Of a stretch of 64,000 nt of DNA, positions 43,268-55,893 are shown in pieces. Within the stretch, counting starts at the first letter, position 1; every line of letters starts with the position of its first letter. The notes under the pieces were generated by a model. The model was not told the DNA's origin, searched no databases, and saw nothing but the letters and a program-made list of their open reading frames with translations. Origin of the DNA: Acanthosepion esculentum (Eukaryota; Mollusca; Cephalopoda; Sepiida; Sepiidae). The translations under genes and the position numbers were made by a program. The DNA is taken from positions 94,747,951-94,811,950 of the forward strand of contig OZ038485.1 of NCBI GenBank assembly GCA_964036315.1, given 5' to 3'.

Positions 43268-44469
43268 CATAAATGTGGCCAGTAGTGGCACCTGTGTATT
43301 TCTAAATGTTGCCAAGGGTTAGTTAAAAAAAAAAGCCTGAATGCCAATTTTCAAAATAGACAATGTTTCCTGGTGCAACAATCTTCCTAGTAGTATTTCT
43401 CCTACAACATTAAGTTTAGTTTATATCTATCTATATAATTAGGAATACAGATAAAACTTAGTTTCAAATTCTGTAAATCTTACTAATTTTTTAAAAAAAT
43501 ATTTGAGATCCCAATAATTTATTTAAAATGGATTTTTTTTAATACACTTCTGCATGTTATTTCTGCTTACAGGTTCTCTCAACATAAAATGGTTTAACAG
43601 TTTTTAACTTTTTTTTGCCTTTGTTCTTAAAGGAATATTTTTTTCTGATCAAATTTTAATAATTAATCTTAAAATTTATCTTTGTTCTAAAATATACACT
43701 GCAATTTATAAGCTGACTTTTTTTTTTTTCAAACAGAAATGTATTTTCACTCCAATTGATTCATTATTTAGAAGCTATTCTTGGTTTTTTTAACAGAAGT
43801 TTTTTTTTTTGGCGAAAATTTCAATGACCAAACCAGAAAGGTAATAATTGGTAATTCACAAAATCTTTTTGCAGACATGAGTTTTTTCTGGAAAAAATAT
43901 ATAACTTCTTTGAATATATAAAAAAATTAGAAATTAAAACTATGATTGAAGTGGGTGAAAAGCATGATGAAATCTTTTGAAAATAAATTCTTTGAAGCTT
44001 TTGAAAAAAAATTCTTTAGCACAGCTAAGAATGTTATCTTTCTAAAATTGATAAAATTATGAACATAAACAATTGATATATTCTCATGAGCCTAAATGTC
44101 CTTTCAGTGAAATAAGTACATAATATTTGATTTTAAAAGAGAAAACATTGATAAGAGAAATTTTATAAATTGAATCAAGAAGTTTTGCTGGTTTCTATAG
44201 AATAAAGAAAATGTCAAAAATGATTAGATGTTAAAGGAAAATAATTAGAACTTATGAGTAAAAATAAAAGTCATGAAGAGAAATGACAATATTAAGTGTT
44301 ATATCATCATTTCCTTATTGGAATTGATTTTTTACAAAGAAAATAATTTTCATTGCCATTTGACTTAATCACTAATTTTATTTCAAAAACATGGAGGGAG
44401 AAGAAAGGTCAATAAATAAGTATTATGTGGTTTCCTGTCTAAAAATCCCCAAAAGTTCAATGTAAAAGT
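43268..44469. other. AT-rich spacer
   Basis: Nothing recognised. Confidence 0.5.
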
Positions 44470-44679
44470 TGACTGTGAGAGCCAAATTTCAATTACTCTC
44501 TCCAAGCATATTTAGGTATGCTAGCATCTTCCAGGTGTAGAAAAAGGAGCCATCACTTTCAAGGACTGACTAGCTGGGTGCCAATAAAGATTGACCAAGG
44601 TAGAAAGTGTTTACCAGACAACATGTTGGGTCCTTCAGGAACACTGGGAAAATATGTGGCTGGCTGGCCATTAACAGGT
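44470..44679 (+). other. Possible exon, unrecognised
   Basis: A GC-richer island follows a pyrimidine-rich TTACTCTCTCCAAG and ends at TTAACAG followed by the ideal donor GTAAGT at 44680. One frame is open throughout (CLPDNMLGPSGTLGKYVAG region). No domain is recognised and no partner exon was found. It could equally be an unknown repeat. Confidence 0.2.
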
Positions 44680-44799
44680 AAGTGGACACAAAACCTATAA
44701 ACTGAAGAGTAAACTGCTGCAACTGACAGAAAAAAAAACTTCCAGTGAGTTAAGGTAGAGCAGAGTTGAAAAAGAAAAAAAAAAAGAAAAATTTTTTTT

Positions 44800-44831
44800 T
44801 ATATATATATATATATAGATAGATAGATAGA
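44800..44831. repeat. (TA)n(GATA)n microsatellite
   Basis: About 8 TA units then four TAGA units. Confidence 0.93.
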
Positions 44832-44972
44832 AACAGCCTCTTTGAGAAGCTCTTACTGCAACAGTGTCCAACAGTAAGGACTGAGTAAAGAAAGAAGGAA
44901 AAAACAGTACAGTAAAATATCAAAAGTTTATGTATATTTAAAAAAAAAAATATATATTTTATTATTCCTTAC

Positions 44973-44977
<5 letters not shown>

Positions 44978-45012
<35 letters not shown>
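44978..45012. repeat. (TA)n microsatellite
   Basis: About 17 TA units, then TACATATACACACACA. Confidence 0.95.
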
Positions 45013-45018
<6 letters not shown>

Positions 45019-45103
45019 CACACACAATATCAAACTGTGACTTATGCAGGCAGTTTTCATTACACATTGCAATTCCACAGAATATTTTTTGAACATAGAA
45101 GTT

Positions 45104-45106
<3 letters not shown>

Positions 45107-45166
<60 letters not shown>
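45107..45166. repeat. (TA)n(CA)n microsatellite
   Basis: About 24 TA units then (CA)6. Mirrors the array at 44978. Confidence 0.95.
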
Positions 45167-45167
<1 letters not shown>

Positions 45168-46479
45168 AATTCAGTCCTATGCTATTTCCAAACATACAGA
45201 ATAATGAATATCATGTATAACTGAGCAATATATAATGAAAACTTCCTGTAAATGTCACAAGCTTTAAATAATAAATAGTTAATATTAAAAAAAAGAAAAA
45301 AGTAATCAATCAAAAAGATTGAATTAACTAAAATGTCTGAGTATTGCTTAAAACAATTATCTTATTATGCCAAGTTCTTATATACAATTGAACTAAAACC
45401 AGAACATATTTTCAAAGAACTGTTCAAATGTTACCATACAGTGTTCTTAATCAGCTAAAAAGGAAAAATTTAATTTATTTCTAAGACACCAAACACATGA
45501 TTTGATCAAGTTCTCACACAAGTTGTTAAAAACAGTGGGGATAAAATTCGGTATATTGAATTAGCAAATCAATAAAGTCAATATTTGCTATCAAGGATTT
45601 TGTTCCACATATAATAGTTATTTGATATTTATTTTCAGCTGTTGGAGAAAAAGAAAAAAAAATATTCCGGCAAAAAGAAATGTACACTATGGAAACATTT
45701 GAACACTGACACCATGCGTTTAGTTTCCTTTTCTTTTTTTCTCAAATACCTTGAAGTGTTCAACCCATTCAAAATGTATCCAGAGAGAATAAAAACATTT
45801 TTTAATACTCAGATGAGTACATAGCACCATGTAAGATTCCATTATGCAAGTCAATATAATCACAAAATTAGTATTAACCAAAAGGCTTTTGGTAAAATTT
45901 TCAGGTTATATTTATATGATGCATATACCACAGGAATTTCAGCTTACAATATATTTTTATTATTAGAAATATTTACAGTAATTTATTTGGTGGTGTGAGA
46001 TTTTATTATGCAACTAGGTTTGTTTAGCATAATAGCATACTTATTGTTTTGTTTTGTTTTTGTAATCTCCAGCATAAAGATTAACACGAGTCATAAGAAA
46101 GATATAACCAGAAAAGGAAATAAGATATAGTAAAGTGATTGATTGATATGAAGACAAAGTTGGAAATTGTGAAACAGCTCAACAGAATGCAAAACCGGTC
46201 AGAGACCCTAGAACACAAACTGGTCAGATATTTTAGAAATTGAAGCCTATCTGATTGGTTAAGTTGGTTAATTTAACAATGTATCAACTCTTGTTGGGTT
46301 ATTTAAATAGTGAATATGTCTTATACAACAAAACTCACAATGAATTAATAGATAAATAGACATCAGTCAAGTTTTATACTGGATCAAAAATGCAGACATG
46401 GGTCCAGTTTTACACTCAAGTCTGCAAGTTTCCACCCAAAAGTTGCCTTTTGGTGCAGGGATGCAGATGGTGTATTCTA
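45167..46479. other. AT-rich spacer
   Basis: Nothing recognised. Confidence 0.45.
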
Positions 46480-47336
46480 ACCCCCTCTGACTGGATTGAA
46501 ATAATTTGAAGAAGCTGGTATTGTAAATATAAACAGAAAAAGAAGATTCAGAATATTAAAACTATTGGCTAAAGATATAAAAGCAGTCAGCCTAGCACCT
46601 TTAACATCACAAAAGGTAACATGAATACTGGGCAAAGAAATGCATGGAAACCCATTTCTAAACAATTCTTAGTGATGAATATAAAGCTTTATTGGACAGA
46701 CCTGATGGGCAGAGAAGAGGTTGAGTCCTTCATGGAGATTATCAACACAATATTGAAGATACCATCAGGGAGGTGAAGTAATGTTTTTGCCTAGTATTGT
46801 AAGCAGTAACATTATAGGACCCTTGAAAGTTAATGATAGCATCAAGATAAATGCAAGGAATTATCTGAAGTTCTTGGACAGGTTTTTTCCTAATAGAAAA
46901 AGACACACGGAAAAAGATTTTTAATTGAAGAGTTATTCATGTAAGACAATGCTCCTTTACACAGATGACTATTGCCCACCTTGCCAAAAATGGTTTCAAA
47001 TATGACTAAATTAAGGGAGTAGTCCTGGCCCTCTCCAGATATTAATCCAATAGAAAACTTGTGATCCATCATTAAAAGAGATTGATATGAGAATGAAGAA
47101 CAAGAAGATCCCCGGGAATCAATAAAAACTGTTGCAAGTTATTTTAAAACTGAAACAAGAGAAAAGTTATCAAAATTATTAAATATTAATCCAGTAGAAA
47201 ACTTGTAGTCCATTGTTAAAAGAGATATTATGTGAGAATGGAAAACAATATTCATGCAAAGAGGATTCCTAAGAACAAATAAAAACACATTCAAAATTGA
47301 AGGAGTAAAAAAAAAAAAAAAGTTAGCAAAATTAAT
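46480..47336 (+). pseudogene. Tc1-type transposase relic with internal tandem duplication
   Basis: The plus strand encodes ISDEYKALLDRPDGQRRG (Tc1: FSDESKF...PDG-RR-WV), a FCLVL remnant, GPLKVNDSIKINARNYLKFL, HLAKNGFKYD, then LALSRY and NRKLV, decayed forms of PACSPDLNPIENLW. Stops and shifts occur throughout. The PENLW end is present twice, at 47041-47184 and 47185-47336. Terminal inverted repeats were not found. Confidence 0.78.
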
Positions 47337-48930
47337 GACAATTAGATTGCTGAAGGTCGTAGAATGTCAGTGAGCCCATATTAACAGGTAAACAAATAAA
47401 GTAAATTATTCGGGAATATAGGATATTGTGGTAATCAAATATACTTTCCTATGGCCTATATCTTTGGGATTTTTTGATGAATAAAAATTAATGTTGCATT
47501 TACTTTGTTTACATAATAAAACCACAAAAAAACAAGTTATTTCTAAGGATTCCTATTATAAGCTGAAACTCACACAATATATTGCTCATATAATCATATC
47601 CTGAAAATGTTACCAAAACTAGTTCAGATAAATTTTATTGTAAAAACATTGACTTGTATAATAAAATCTGGCATAGCATATATCAGATAAGATGGTAATA
47701 TGTCCTAGATAATGAAGAAATGTTAAAATGGTTCATATGTTCTATTCTTAAGATTAGTAGGTAAAGAAAATGTTCAATATTTGAATAGATAATTTGCAAA
47801 CACAGCTATAAATATTAGATTAGGCTTAGGTTTCATTAGGATCCAACAAATTATTTAAACCAGTATGCTCACTGTCAATGGTTCCATTGGAATGTTTTAA
47901 GCAGTGCACATCGTTTGGCCTTCAGATTACCATTCTTCAAGAGATTTTAAGCAAAACTTCAAAGCCATGAAAGCAATTTTTCAGCACTTTTGGTACAAGA
48001 AAAACATCTTGTAAGATTTGTAGTTGAATCTGAGGTCAGTAACAGGAATTATTTCAGAATGAGATATTTACTGATAGGAATCTTTGGAACAAAATATATT
48101 TAACACTCAAGGCTACTAGTACCAAACCATACTGAATTTTAAAAAAAAAAAAGGGAAGAATTTGCTCATACTTTCAAGATATTTAAATAGACATTACCAC
48201 CATAGCAATGAATTAATCAAAACAGTTTGTTTTTTTTTCATAATTAGGAGTCTCTTGGAACACATAAAATTTTACAAGTTACCAATTAAAACATCACAAG
48301 GAATAAAACAGACGAGGATACGGATTTAAATTCCTTATAGTCCAGACATCAAAAGAACCGTAAACCTTAGACTGGATATTACTTTTTAATGCACAAGTAC
48401 AGAAAAATTGAAGAAAGCATGAGATATAAGTAATATGAACAAATGTTTAAAAATATATGATAAAAGTTCTGCCTAACCTCGTAGCCAAACCTTTGATTTT
48501 CATTTATTTATTTTTTTTAAATTTTTTTTTTTGGTGATTAAACTGCCTGTCTTTCATAACAATATAGAGATATATAGCATGCATTTCAGAAGAAAATTTT
48601 CTTTGAGTATTTGATTAAAGACCGAGTTAATATCAAGAAATACATCTTGGACCATCAATAAAAATACTCATTGCTAACAAAAAGAAAAATGAAATAAAAA
48701 CTTCAAAATATTTCCAGGGTCTCCAATTATTTATTTGTATAATGTATATGTGTGTGTATATATTTTTATATACATACACACACATATAAGATAACGATAT
48801 ATGAATTTTTGTAAATCAAGAAAAATATTGTGAAAACAGTTTTCATGTAACACTTTTCATCCTTTATTACTTCAGAGTAAATTTGTTACATTGGTACAAC
48901 TACACATGTGCACAAATGAGGAATAATGGG

Positions 48931-48936
<6 letters not shown>
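47337..48936. other. Unclassified AT-rich sequence
   Basis: About 1.6 kb. A less AT-rich patch at 47830-48110 may be another transposon relic, but no motif could be read. Confidence 0.4.
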
Positions 48937-48980
<44 letters not shown>

Positions 48981-49017
48981 TATATATATATATATATATT
49001 ATATTATATATATATAC
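48937..49017. repeat. (TA)n microsatellite, interrupted
   Basis: Three TA runs separated by AAA and ATTATAT interruptions, about 80 bp in all. Confidence 0.96.
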
Positions 49018-49252
49018 ACACCGTTGATTTCATTTAGATTCTTTTTCATTCTATCACTTTTGTTATTAGGTATCACCATTCCTGGAAGATCTTCTATTAT
49101 CACAGTCTGGAATATCTCATAAGTTTTGGAAGCCAAAAGAAAAGAATCTAAATTAAATTGGCTAGATTACATAAAAAAAAAAAAAAAAAAAAAAATTAAA
49201 TTTTAAATTCCCTCACATCCCTTGTTTGTTTGTGCACATATGTAGCCACACC

Positions 49253-49256
<4 letters not shown>

Positions 49257-49289
<33 letters not shown>
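49257..49289. repeat. (TA)n microsatellite
   Basis: About 16 TA units. Confidence 0.95.
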
Positions 49290-49295
<6 letters not shown>

Positions 49296-49789
49296 TTATC
49301 TTTGGATAATAAATTCAATGGTAATACATGCTGCTAATTAGAAACCAATAAAAATATTCAAAACAACTGAAAGGATTCAACCTTCATGCATCTATAATCA
49401 GCTCAAAATGCTTTGTTTAATGGCACCTCTAAGATATTTGGTTTCATTATTCATATTAAAAACCTCAATACTTTTGGGGGAATACTGTTGATCACTTATT
49501 TATGCACTTATTTATTTAGGTCAATATTTGTACCAATTTTATTTCAAATATTACTACAGACATTTGTCAAATCTTTTGATCATCTCTTCCATTAGTAATT
49601 CTAGCCATTCTCAATCAATCAATCAAGAGTATCTTCATTTTGATTATGTATACTGATTTCAATGTAGATGAGGTCATCCCAGAATTAATGTCTAAATTTA
49701 GAGTCAGGAAAAAAAAAAAGAAAATAGAAAAATTCACCTTCCTTAGAATTTATCCATTAACATAGATTTCATCATTACCAATAACTACT
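49290..49789. other. AT-rich spacer
   Basis: Nothing recognised. Confidence 0.4.
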
Positions 49790-50560
49790 TTCTAATGATT
49801 CAAATACTGTTTTTGCAGGAGTTTTTGTTTGCAGGAAAAGAATGAAGAAAGAGTAGTTTCCACCGTTTCATCCATTTTAAGAATTCATCCATGAAGACAG
49901 TTTTATAAATAAACACAGAATCGGAGATAATCAGATTGAGTAAAGTCTGAAGAGGATGCTGAATTTGCTTCCAAGATATAATCTTTGCCAAATGTGACCA
50001 TTATACATTATCTTGATGGAACATCACTCTTGAAATTAACCAAATTTTTCTATCAAATCAATGATTAAATGATTTAATTGTTGGCAATAGATGTCTGTTG
50101 CAACTCTAACATTGAGGAGAAAAAATTCAGACTGAACCACACCAATGAGAATTCCAACAAATATTTATCAAATCTTTTCTTGGTTGGAGGCACATTTTTG
50201 GGTTATGAGTCCGTCCATCCACCTCCACAAAAACCACTGTTTGCATCATTTTATATTTTTGTTAAAATACTCTTTTCATCACCAGTCACTAATCTATTCA
50301 AAAATGGTAAGCTGTATTCTGCAATTGGTAGATCCCTACTCTCAATTAATGGTTGACTTTTGTCAAATCATTCAGATTTAGGCATCTTTCCAAGTTGTTG
50401 CAGATGACTGTGAACCATTGAATGGTTTGAATTCAGGTTTTCAGTTTATTATTATGAGAGTTAATTCTCTAACCATAACAACCCTATTTCTATCAAGCCC
50501 AGATAAAATCAGATCATTGTTAAACTCAACATGATGCATCTTTTACATCTTTAAAACTTT
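49790..50560 (-). pseudogene. Mariner-type transposase relic
   Basis: In order on the minus strand: LNRLVTGDEKSIL (mariner R-VTGDEKW), NVPPTKKRFDKYLL, FSLVWFSLNFFSS, LELQQT, then FHQDN-like and HLAKI, SWKQIQHPLQTLLNLI (HPPYSPDL region) and FMDEFLKWMKRW near the C-terminus. Catalytic motifs survive only in decayed form. Confidence 0.7.
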
Positions 50561-50837
50561 CAAAACCATTTTTGGCAATTTTTTTTATCTAAAGAATTTG
50601 CCCCACCATATTTTGGATTGCTTCTGAATCATTCTTGCCTTTCCTAAACTCACAGAGCAATAACATGTCTTATATGTTCAGTAGACATGCCCATCTTTAG
50701 GAGAGTCAAGCTTTAGTAACACAGTTATTGAATCATACTGTAATTCTGTAACTTGTTCAAAACTATATAAACATGTTTTAGCACTATTTACTATATTTAC
50801 TAGTGCACTATTTACTGTTGTCCTCTTTAATGCCATA

Positions 50838-51130
50838 TTCATGGCCCAGTAGATAAAAGCATTGGTTGAGTAATCCAAAAAGTGACTTGACCCAAGAGTT
50901 GTGAGTTCAATACCTGGCCACAGCAGAGGGAACAAAAACTTGAAGAGTCAAGTTACTAAAATGAATTAACCAATACTGAGATATCAAAAAAAGGAATAGC
51001 ATTAGAACAATCTACTTCTGTAGGCTAAATAAAGGGTTCGGTTTGAAATTCCAATGTATGACAGTTGGAATATACAATGGCCAAAACGTTGTGAGGACAA
51101 CAGTCCGAACAATGTAAATAATGTAAATAT
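50838..51130 (+). mobile_element. tRNA-derived SINE (family C), copy 2
   Basis: A-box-like ATGGCCCAGTAGATAAAAGC and B-box-like GTGAGTTCAATACCTGG form the head. The body has AACAAAAACTTGAAGAGTC, and the end GGCCAAAACGTTGTGAGGAC is followed by GTAAATAATGTAAAT. It is more complete than the copy at 22721. Confidence 0.78.
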
Positions 51131-51268
51131 CAACAGATATTTTAGCACTTTGGCATTATAAATTCCAGTGATTAAATTTTTTTTTTTTTTTTGCTTCTTT
51201 GCATTTATTCTTCAATCAACTTTCAATCCTGCAACTGACACTGGGAAACAGATAATAAACCCAGAAGA

Positions 51269-51283
51269 GTGTGTGTGTGTGTG
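51269..51283. repeat. (GT)n microsatellite
   Basis: Seven to eight GT units. Confidence 0.85.
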
Positions 51284-51302
51284 GATAGGTATTCTAAGGT
51301 GG

Positions 51303-51424
51303 TTTTATTAAAAACCACAGACGAGTTTTGTTTCACAAACATTTTGTTGAAAGATTCTCTTTAAGAGAAAATTATTATTAAAAAGCTATATTGAAACAAA
51401 CCTTGTCTGTGATCTTTAATAAAA
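51303..51424. repeat. 33-bp inverted repeat
   Basis: 51303-51335 and 51392-51424 are complementary with about five mismatches (TTTTATTAAA at the outer ends, CACAGAC and TTTGTTTCA inside). The 56-nt loop contains the palindrome TCTCTTTAAGAGA. It may be the paired ends of a small element or a hairpin-forming RNA. Confidence 0.75.
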
Positions 51425-51710
51425 ATGGCTGGAGAAGAAAATATTATATGAATGCTCAAAATGGTCAATTACATTTACCATATGTATTAGACAGTGAGAA
51501 CATTTGTTTATATTTTGTTTCCTTCCCATTACACATATGATGCCACCAATGAAAACATTTAATTTGAAGTCCTTTTAAAGGCCGAAAGATATGATTGTTC
51601 ATGACAATGGCCATTTTCCTGAAGATTTACTACTACTACTACAACTACTTCTACACACACAAATCAACTTATGACAAGTGAAAACAACAATTTTTATTTT
51701 CTTAGTTTTT

Positions 51711-52022
51711 AATGCCATATCCCTTCAGAACATACATGATCATGGCTCTCCATAGATTCTATTTCTTTATATTCTGTGTATTGCGATGACTTCTTGGAAA
51801 AAATAGTAGAGAGGTTTCCCCATTGCCCTCTCTTTAGTTTGAAATTCAGTGTCTATTCTTTTTGCCATCCTAAGCTAGAGAGCGCAGTCTATGCTGCTAT
51901 TTAACTGAACAGAAGAAAAAAATGGGTTCATAACTTTACCAAGGGCATTTGTGCAAAAGAAAAATGCAACAGATTCCCACATTCCACACAGATAATTGTT
52001 AAGCAACCTGCACATCTGAACA
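51711..52022 (-). mobile_element. tRNA-derived SINE (family B), copy 4
   Basis: Plus-strand blocks GCCATATCCCTTCAGAACAT, GGTTTCCCCATTGCCCTC and CTATGCTGCTATTTAACTG, then CCAAGGGCATTTGTGCAAAA, are the family body in reverse. They end at a degraded head (CACATCTGAACA) near 52020. Confidence 0.7.
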
Positions 52023-54388
52023 CAGGCTAACTAATTAAAATAAAGTTTTTAAAATAATTTCTAGTATTTTAACATGGAAAAAAATAGTGAAAACTAAAAT
52101 TGTGATGTAAATTAACATTGTTTTTTTTTTTATCAAATTTTATAATCTAAAACCATTTTCCATTTAACTCAATGGACAAAAAAAATTTTAATTAATCTGC
52201 AGAGAACCTGTCAAATGCAGGATTTTAGCTGAAATGTGTTGTTCATTATGTTCTCTATATAATTTTCTTCATTTAAGATCAGAAGATAAATTTGCTCAAC
52301 AACTAGTAGAATATTTTGAGGTTTTGGCTGTAAAAAAAACTAAATTATGAGCACATCTGTGCAGGAAGTCTGTCAATATCTTATTGGGAGTAGTTTAACC
52401 TATTTTTTCCATTTGTTTTACTGTAAAAATGAAATTTAAAACAGACATTTTGTGTATATATTTTATAAGAGATTGTAGTTTAAAAATGTGAAAGATTGCA
52501 ATCTAAAATCAAAACTAGTAAAAAATATTTGAGATATTTTAAAGGATATGGTTAATGCATTAACACCAATTATTCTTAACTATATATTTTGCATAGCTTT
52601 TGCATATGAAGTCTATTTGGACATTATCCAGACATTCTTAATATCTCAAAAACTGGCTATGCTGCCTTGATGTAAGCTGGCAATCAAGCAAGAGACCTTA
52701 CTGCGAATGCACGAACACTCTCCTGTAGAGTTACTCAGTCAGCCGTGAGAAACAACAAGTCAACTTCTGCATCATGTGCCTCTGCTTATTGCTCATACCT
52801 CACACAGGTTTTTTTTTTGGTTTTTTTTTTTGATAAAACATCAAATCACGCAAATAATCAATGTACCCAAATTTTCGTACAAACCACAAAAAAAAAAGTG
52901 TTAAAAATAAAACTAATATTAGAAATACAAAATAGAACAGACTTCCAAGAGAAAGCAAGGCAAAAAAAAAAATTGGGGGCACAAATAAAATCTCCAGAGA
53001 AACAAGACAATAGTTATGAATAAAAAAAATTCTTAATGTATGACTGGGGGTAAGGTAGTGGTAACATGGCCAACACTAAAGAGGGAGAAGAGGAGAAAGT
53101 GATTTTGCTATTTTTGATGATTCATGTGGGGTGGGGACAAAGCTGAAGCAGAAATGTAACTGAATATGGGAGAGCAAAACAACTGACCAAGCAGAAATAC
53201 ATGATGGCAATAGAATAATGATGGAGTAACTAAACCTTAAGCATAAACATGCCCTAGACTAGTAGCCTTGTGCCAATCTAAGCTAGGCTGAGTAAGTAAA
53301 CCACTCCTCAATATACATAAAATACAGCTGCAATGAACAGAAAAGGTGACCATACGATTAAAAGAAAAAAATCAATGCGATAACAAAGAAAGGAATCAAA
53401 AGAAGTAAATAAATAAAAAAAGGAAACACGTATTACAATAGCAGAGAGGATATTTCTTTTTTTTTAATATAGCGCAATATTTGGTTAAACAAAAATAAAC
53501 TGTAAAACAAAGAAAATACAATATGGCGAAGTCAGCAATGAACAAAATACAATTTTACCGAGAAAGAAATATAAAAATAAAAGCTGCATTGAGGACCGTA
53601 ACCATGTTAGGAATGTATGAGGTGGGAGTGAAGTGGGGTCATTTTTTTTTTTAATGAGGTGGTAGTGAAGGGGAGTAGTTTTTTTAATTATGCAGGGTGT
53701 GAAGGGGAGCATTTTAAGGGAGCGGGGGTACTTTTTCTGAAGGGGGTATTTTTTAATGAAGTAGGAGTGGGGGGGGGGGAGTTGACACTATTTTTTAAAA
53801 AATAAAAAATAACCAACCTAAGCAAAAATAAGAAAAATAAAAAAACAAAGAACAAAATAAAGAGAAAGAGAGAGGCATACAACAATAACGGCGATATTTT
53901 AATTTTTGTCTTATTTAAACAGGATCTTGAGCTAAAAACATGGCCACATGCTGAATTTTTACATGTCAATGATGTTGGTGACAACAAACAAATCATAATG
54001 CAGTTTTTCATTTAACCAAATGCTAGTCACATCAAACTGAAAATTATTTCTGCAAACGCTAAGGGACAATAATATATATGTATTGACAAACCTGTAAAAA
54101 GAGTGTGACAGAAAATCAAGTCACCTTTTAAATAAAATTACACAGTGGCAATATTAGGAGAGGGGGGGGGATAAAAAAAAAACTTAAGTAGGCAATCATT
54201 GCAACTACTTCAGTAACCAACATCCAAAAATAGAATGTTCCAGAGCAATTTCTCTTGTAAATGCCACTGACCATGCTAGTGCTCTTCAAAGTATTAATAT
54301 CAATAAAAGTTCAGTTGCAAGATGCTTCACATCCATGTTATAAAGAAAGAACAATAAGATATATAATCCAGTGTTCTTATTGATATTT
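52023..54388. other. AT-rich and purine/pyrimidine-skewed spacer
   Basis: About 2.4 kb. A mixed patch at 52650-52800 and a G-rich tract of decayed short repeats at 53590-53790 (GGTGGGAGTGAAGTGGGGTC-like) stand out. No gene recognised. Confidence 0.45.
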
Positions 54389-54394
54389 TTTATT
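54389..54394 (-). promoter_or_regulatory. Candidate polyadenylation signal
   Basis: AATAAA on the minus strand, about 210 nt after the stop of the candidate terminal exon. In sequence this AT-rich the motif is weak evidence on its own. Confidence 0.3.
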
Positions 54395-54605
54395 TTTACA
54401 AAACAGTGCTCAATGTAAATTTACAGAGCATAAATATTATTAACTGATTTAAAATCTGTTTTTTTTTCACTACACAGTAATAACCATGTTTCAAAAATGG
54501 AAGCTAAAAACTTCAAATTTAATTTTGTTATATATATATATATATATGCATGTGTGAATGAATAAGTTATGTTTAGGCAACAATTATTATTCCAAACAAG
54601 TTTGA

Positions 54606-54821
54606 TTAAAAAGAACTGACATGATCTCCATTTAATTTTTTATTGTATTTTTCCAGTTTTTGAATAAGGCGTTGAATATTGTGATCAAAATTGTGGATAA
54701 ACTGTCCAAAGTTCTTGTCACCATCTGGGTCATTTTCAAAAAGCAATGAAATGGATATTGTAGGCAGAATTCCTTTGTCTACAATGATGTTATGTGTAAT
54801 GGTTATTGGCTGGGAATGAGA
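54606..54821 (-). CDS. Candidate 3'-terminal coding exon of an unrecognised host gene
   Basis: Minus strand, 71 codons and a TAA stop, opening directly after a strong 3' splice site (CTCATTCTTTTTGGTGCAG). The peptide starts SHSQPITITHNIIVDK, continues GILPTISISLLFE with an alternating beta-strand pattern, then NDPDGDKNFGQF and an amphipathic helix IHNFDHNIQRLIQKLEKYNK. It reads like a conserved soluble domain end, not transposon debris, and has no stops or low complexity. I do not recognise the family. The start codon and most of the gene would lie at higher coordinates or outside the window. Confidence 0.42.
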   Translation of the reverse strand, partial: SHSQPITITHNIIVDKGILPTISISLLFENDPDGDKNFGQFIHNFDHNIQRLIQKLEKYNKKLNGDHVSSF

Positions 54822-54931
54822 CTGCACCAAAAAGAATGAGATGTGTGTTTAAGTGTTCCCAATAACTGGAAAATACAGACCCTGTCAGTTTTTTTTGTTT
54901 TTTTTAAAATCAAACTTGTTTGGATATACAT

Positions 54932-54945
<14 letters not shown>

Positions 54946-54979
<34 letters not shown>
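54946..54979. repeat. (TA)n microsatellite
   Basis: About 17 TA units in the presumed intron upstream of the candidate exon. Confidence 0.95.
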
Positions 54980-54990
<11 letters not shown>

Positions 54991-55871
54991 AACACACATC
55001 ATCAATTTATTGTTTTCAATTATCCTATTTAGTATCAAGTGCTTAGTGGATATTCCCAAGGTTTCACATTTCAAATGTCTCCCATTTTCACTTAAAAAAA
55101 ATGTTCATAAAATTATTATTTCTACACATTTTCATTTCAATATGTTAACATCGACACAAAGACAAGATAAATGTTTTTTTTTTGTTTATGAAAAATTTAC
55201 TTTTTTTCTTTACAATTTGGAATTTTGGCAATTTTTTAAAAAGTTATATTTAAATAAACAAAGATATAAAACAATGATAAATTTTAGACTAAAAGAATCT
55301 GTCAGAGACTAACAGAATAAATGTCTTCAAATGAATATTACACATCCTGGTATATCTGTGTTTTCATAATGGCAAGAATGATAAGAACTGAATATTCGAA
55401 ATCATCATCCTGGATTGAAAATGGAAAACTTTTGAAGAACACAAGAGAGAGAATAAATTAATGGTTGACCTGCAATATTCAAACAAACATCATGTAAGTA
55501 TGCTTTGCAGACCATCAAGACAATCTTTTATTCCAGTTAAATATCTTATGATAGAATATGTCTCATGCTAGTGATAAGCAAAAGAAAAACAGAACAACAT
55601 CATTTTCTAGGCAGAGCTGTAAGAGAATAGAAATATTTAAAAAGAATAAAACATGTGGATAAAAAATAAATTATGTTAGAGCCTATACACAACTGTGGAG
55701 GCAAGAAAGATTAATATACAAAAATGAAGAATCTGAAAATTAAAAAAAAAAAACTGACAAGTTGCAATTCATATATTTCCATTCTTTACATGGCTTTTAG
55801 GTCAAAATCCAGATTGTAATTCAGATAAAATGTTTCCTTAGGAAAAGAGAAAAAAAGTTTCATTTACCTAC
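54980..55871. other. AT-rich spacer, presumed intron
   Basis: Nothing recognised. Confidence 0.4.
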
Positions 55872-55893
55872 TTGAAATTTGTCAAAGTTCCAA
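55872..55893 (-). CDS. Possible 22-nt microexon upstream of the terminal exon
   Basis: Minus strand: acceptor AAATTTTCTTTTCAG, then 22 nt reading WNFDKFQ in the second frame, then donor GTAGGT. Its phase would join SHSQPITITH at 54821 without a shift. Very short candidate exons arise often by chance in AT-rich DNA, so this is only a lead. Confidence 0.18.
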
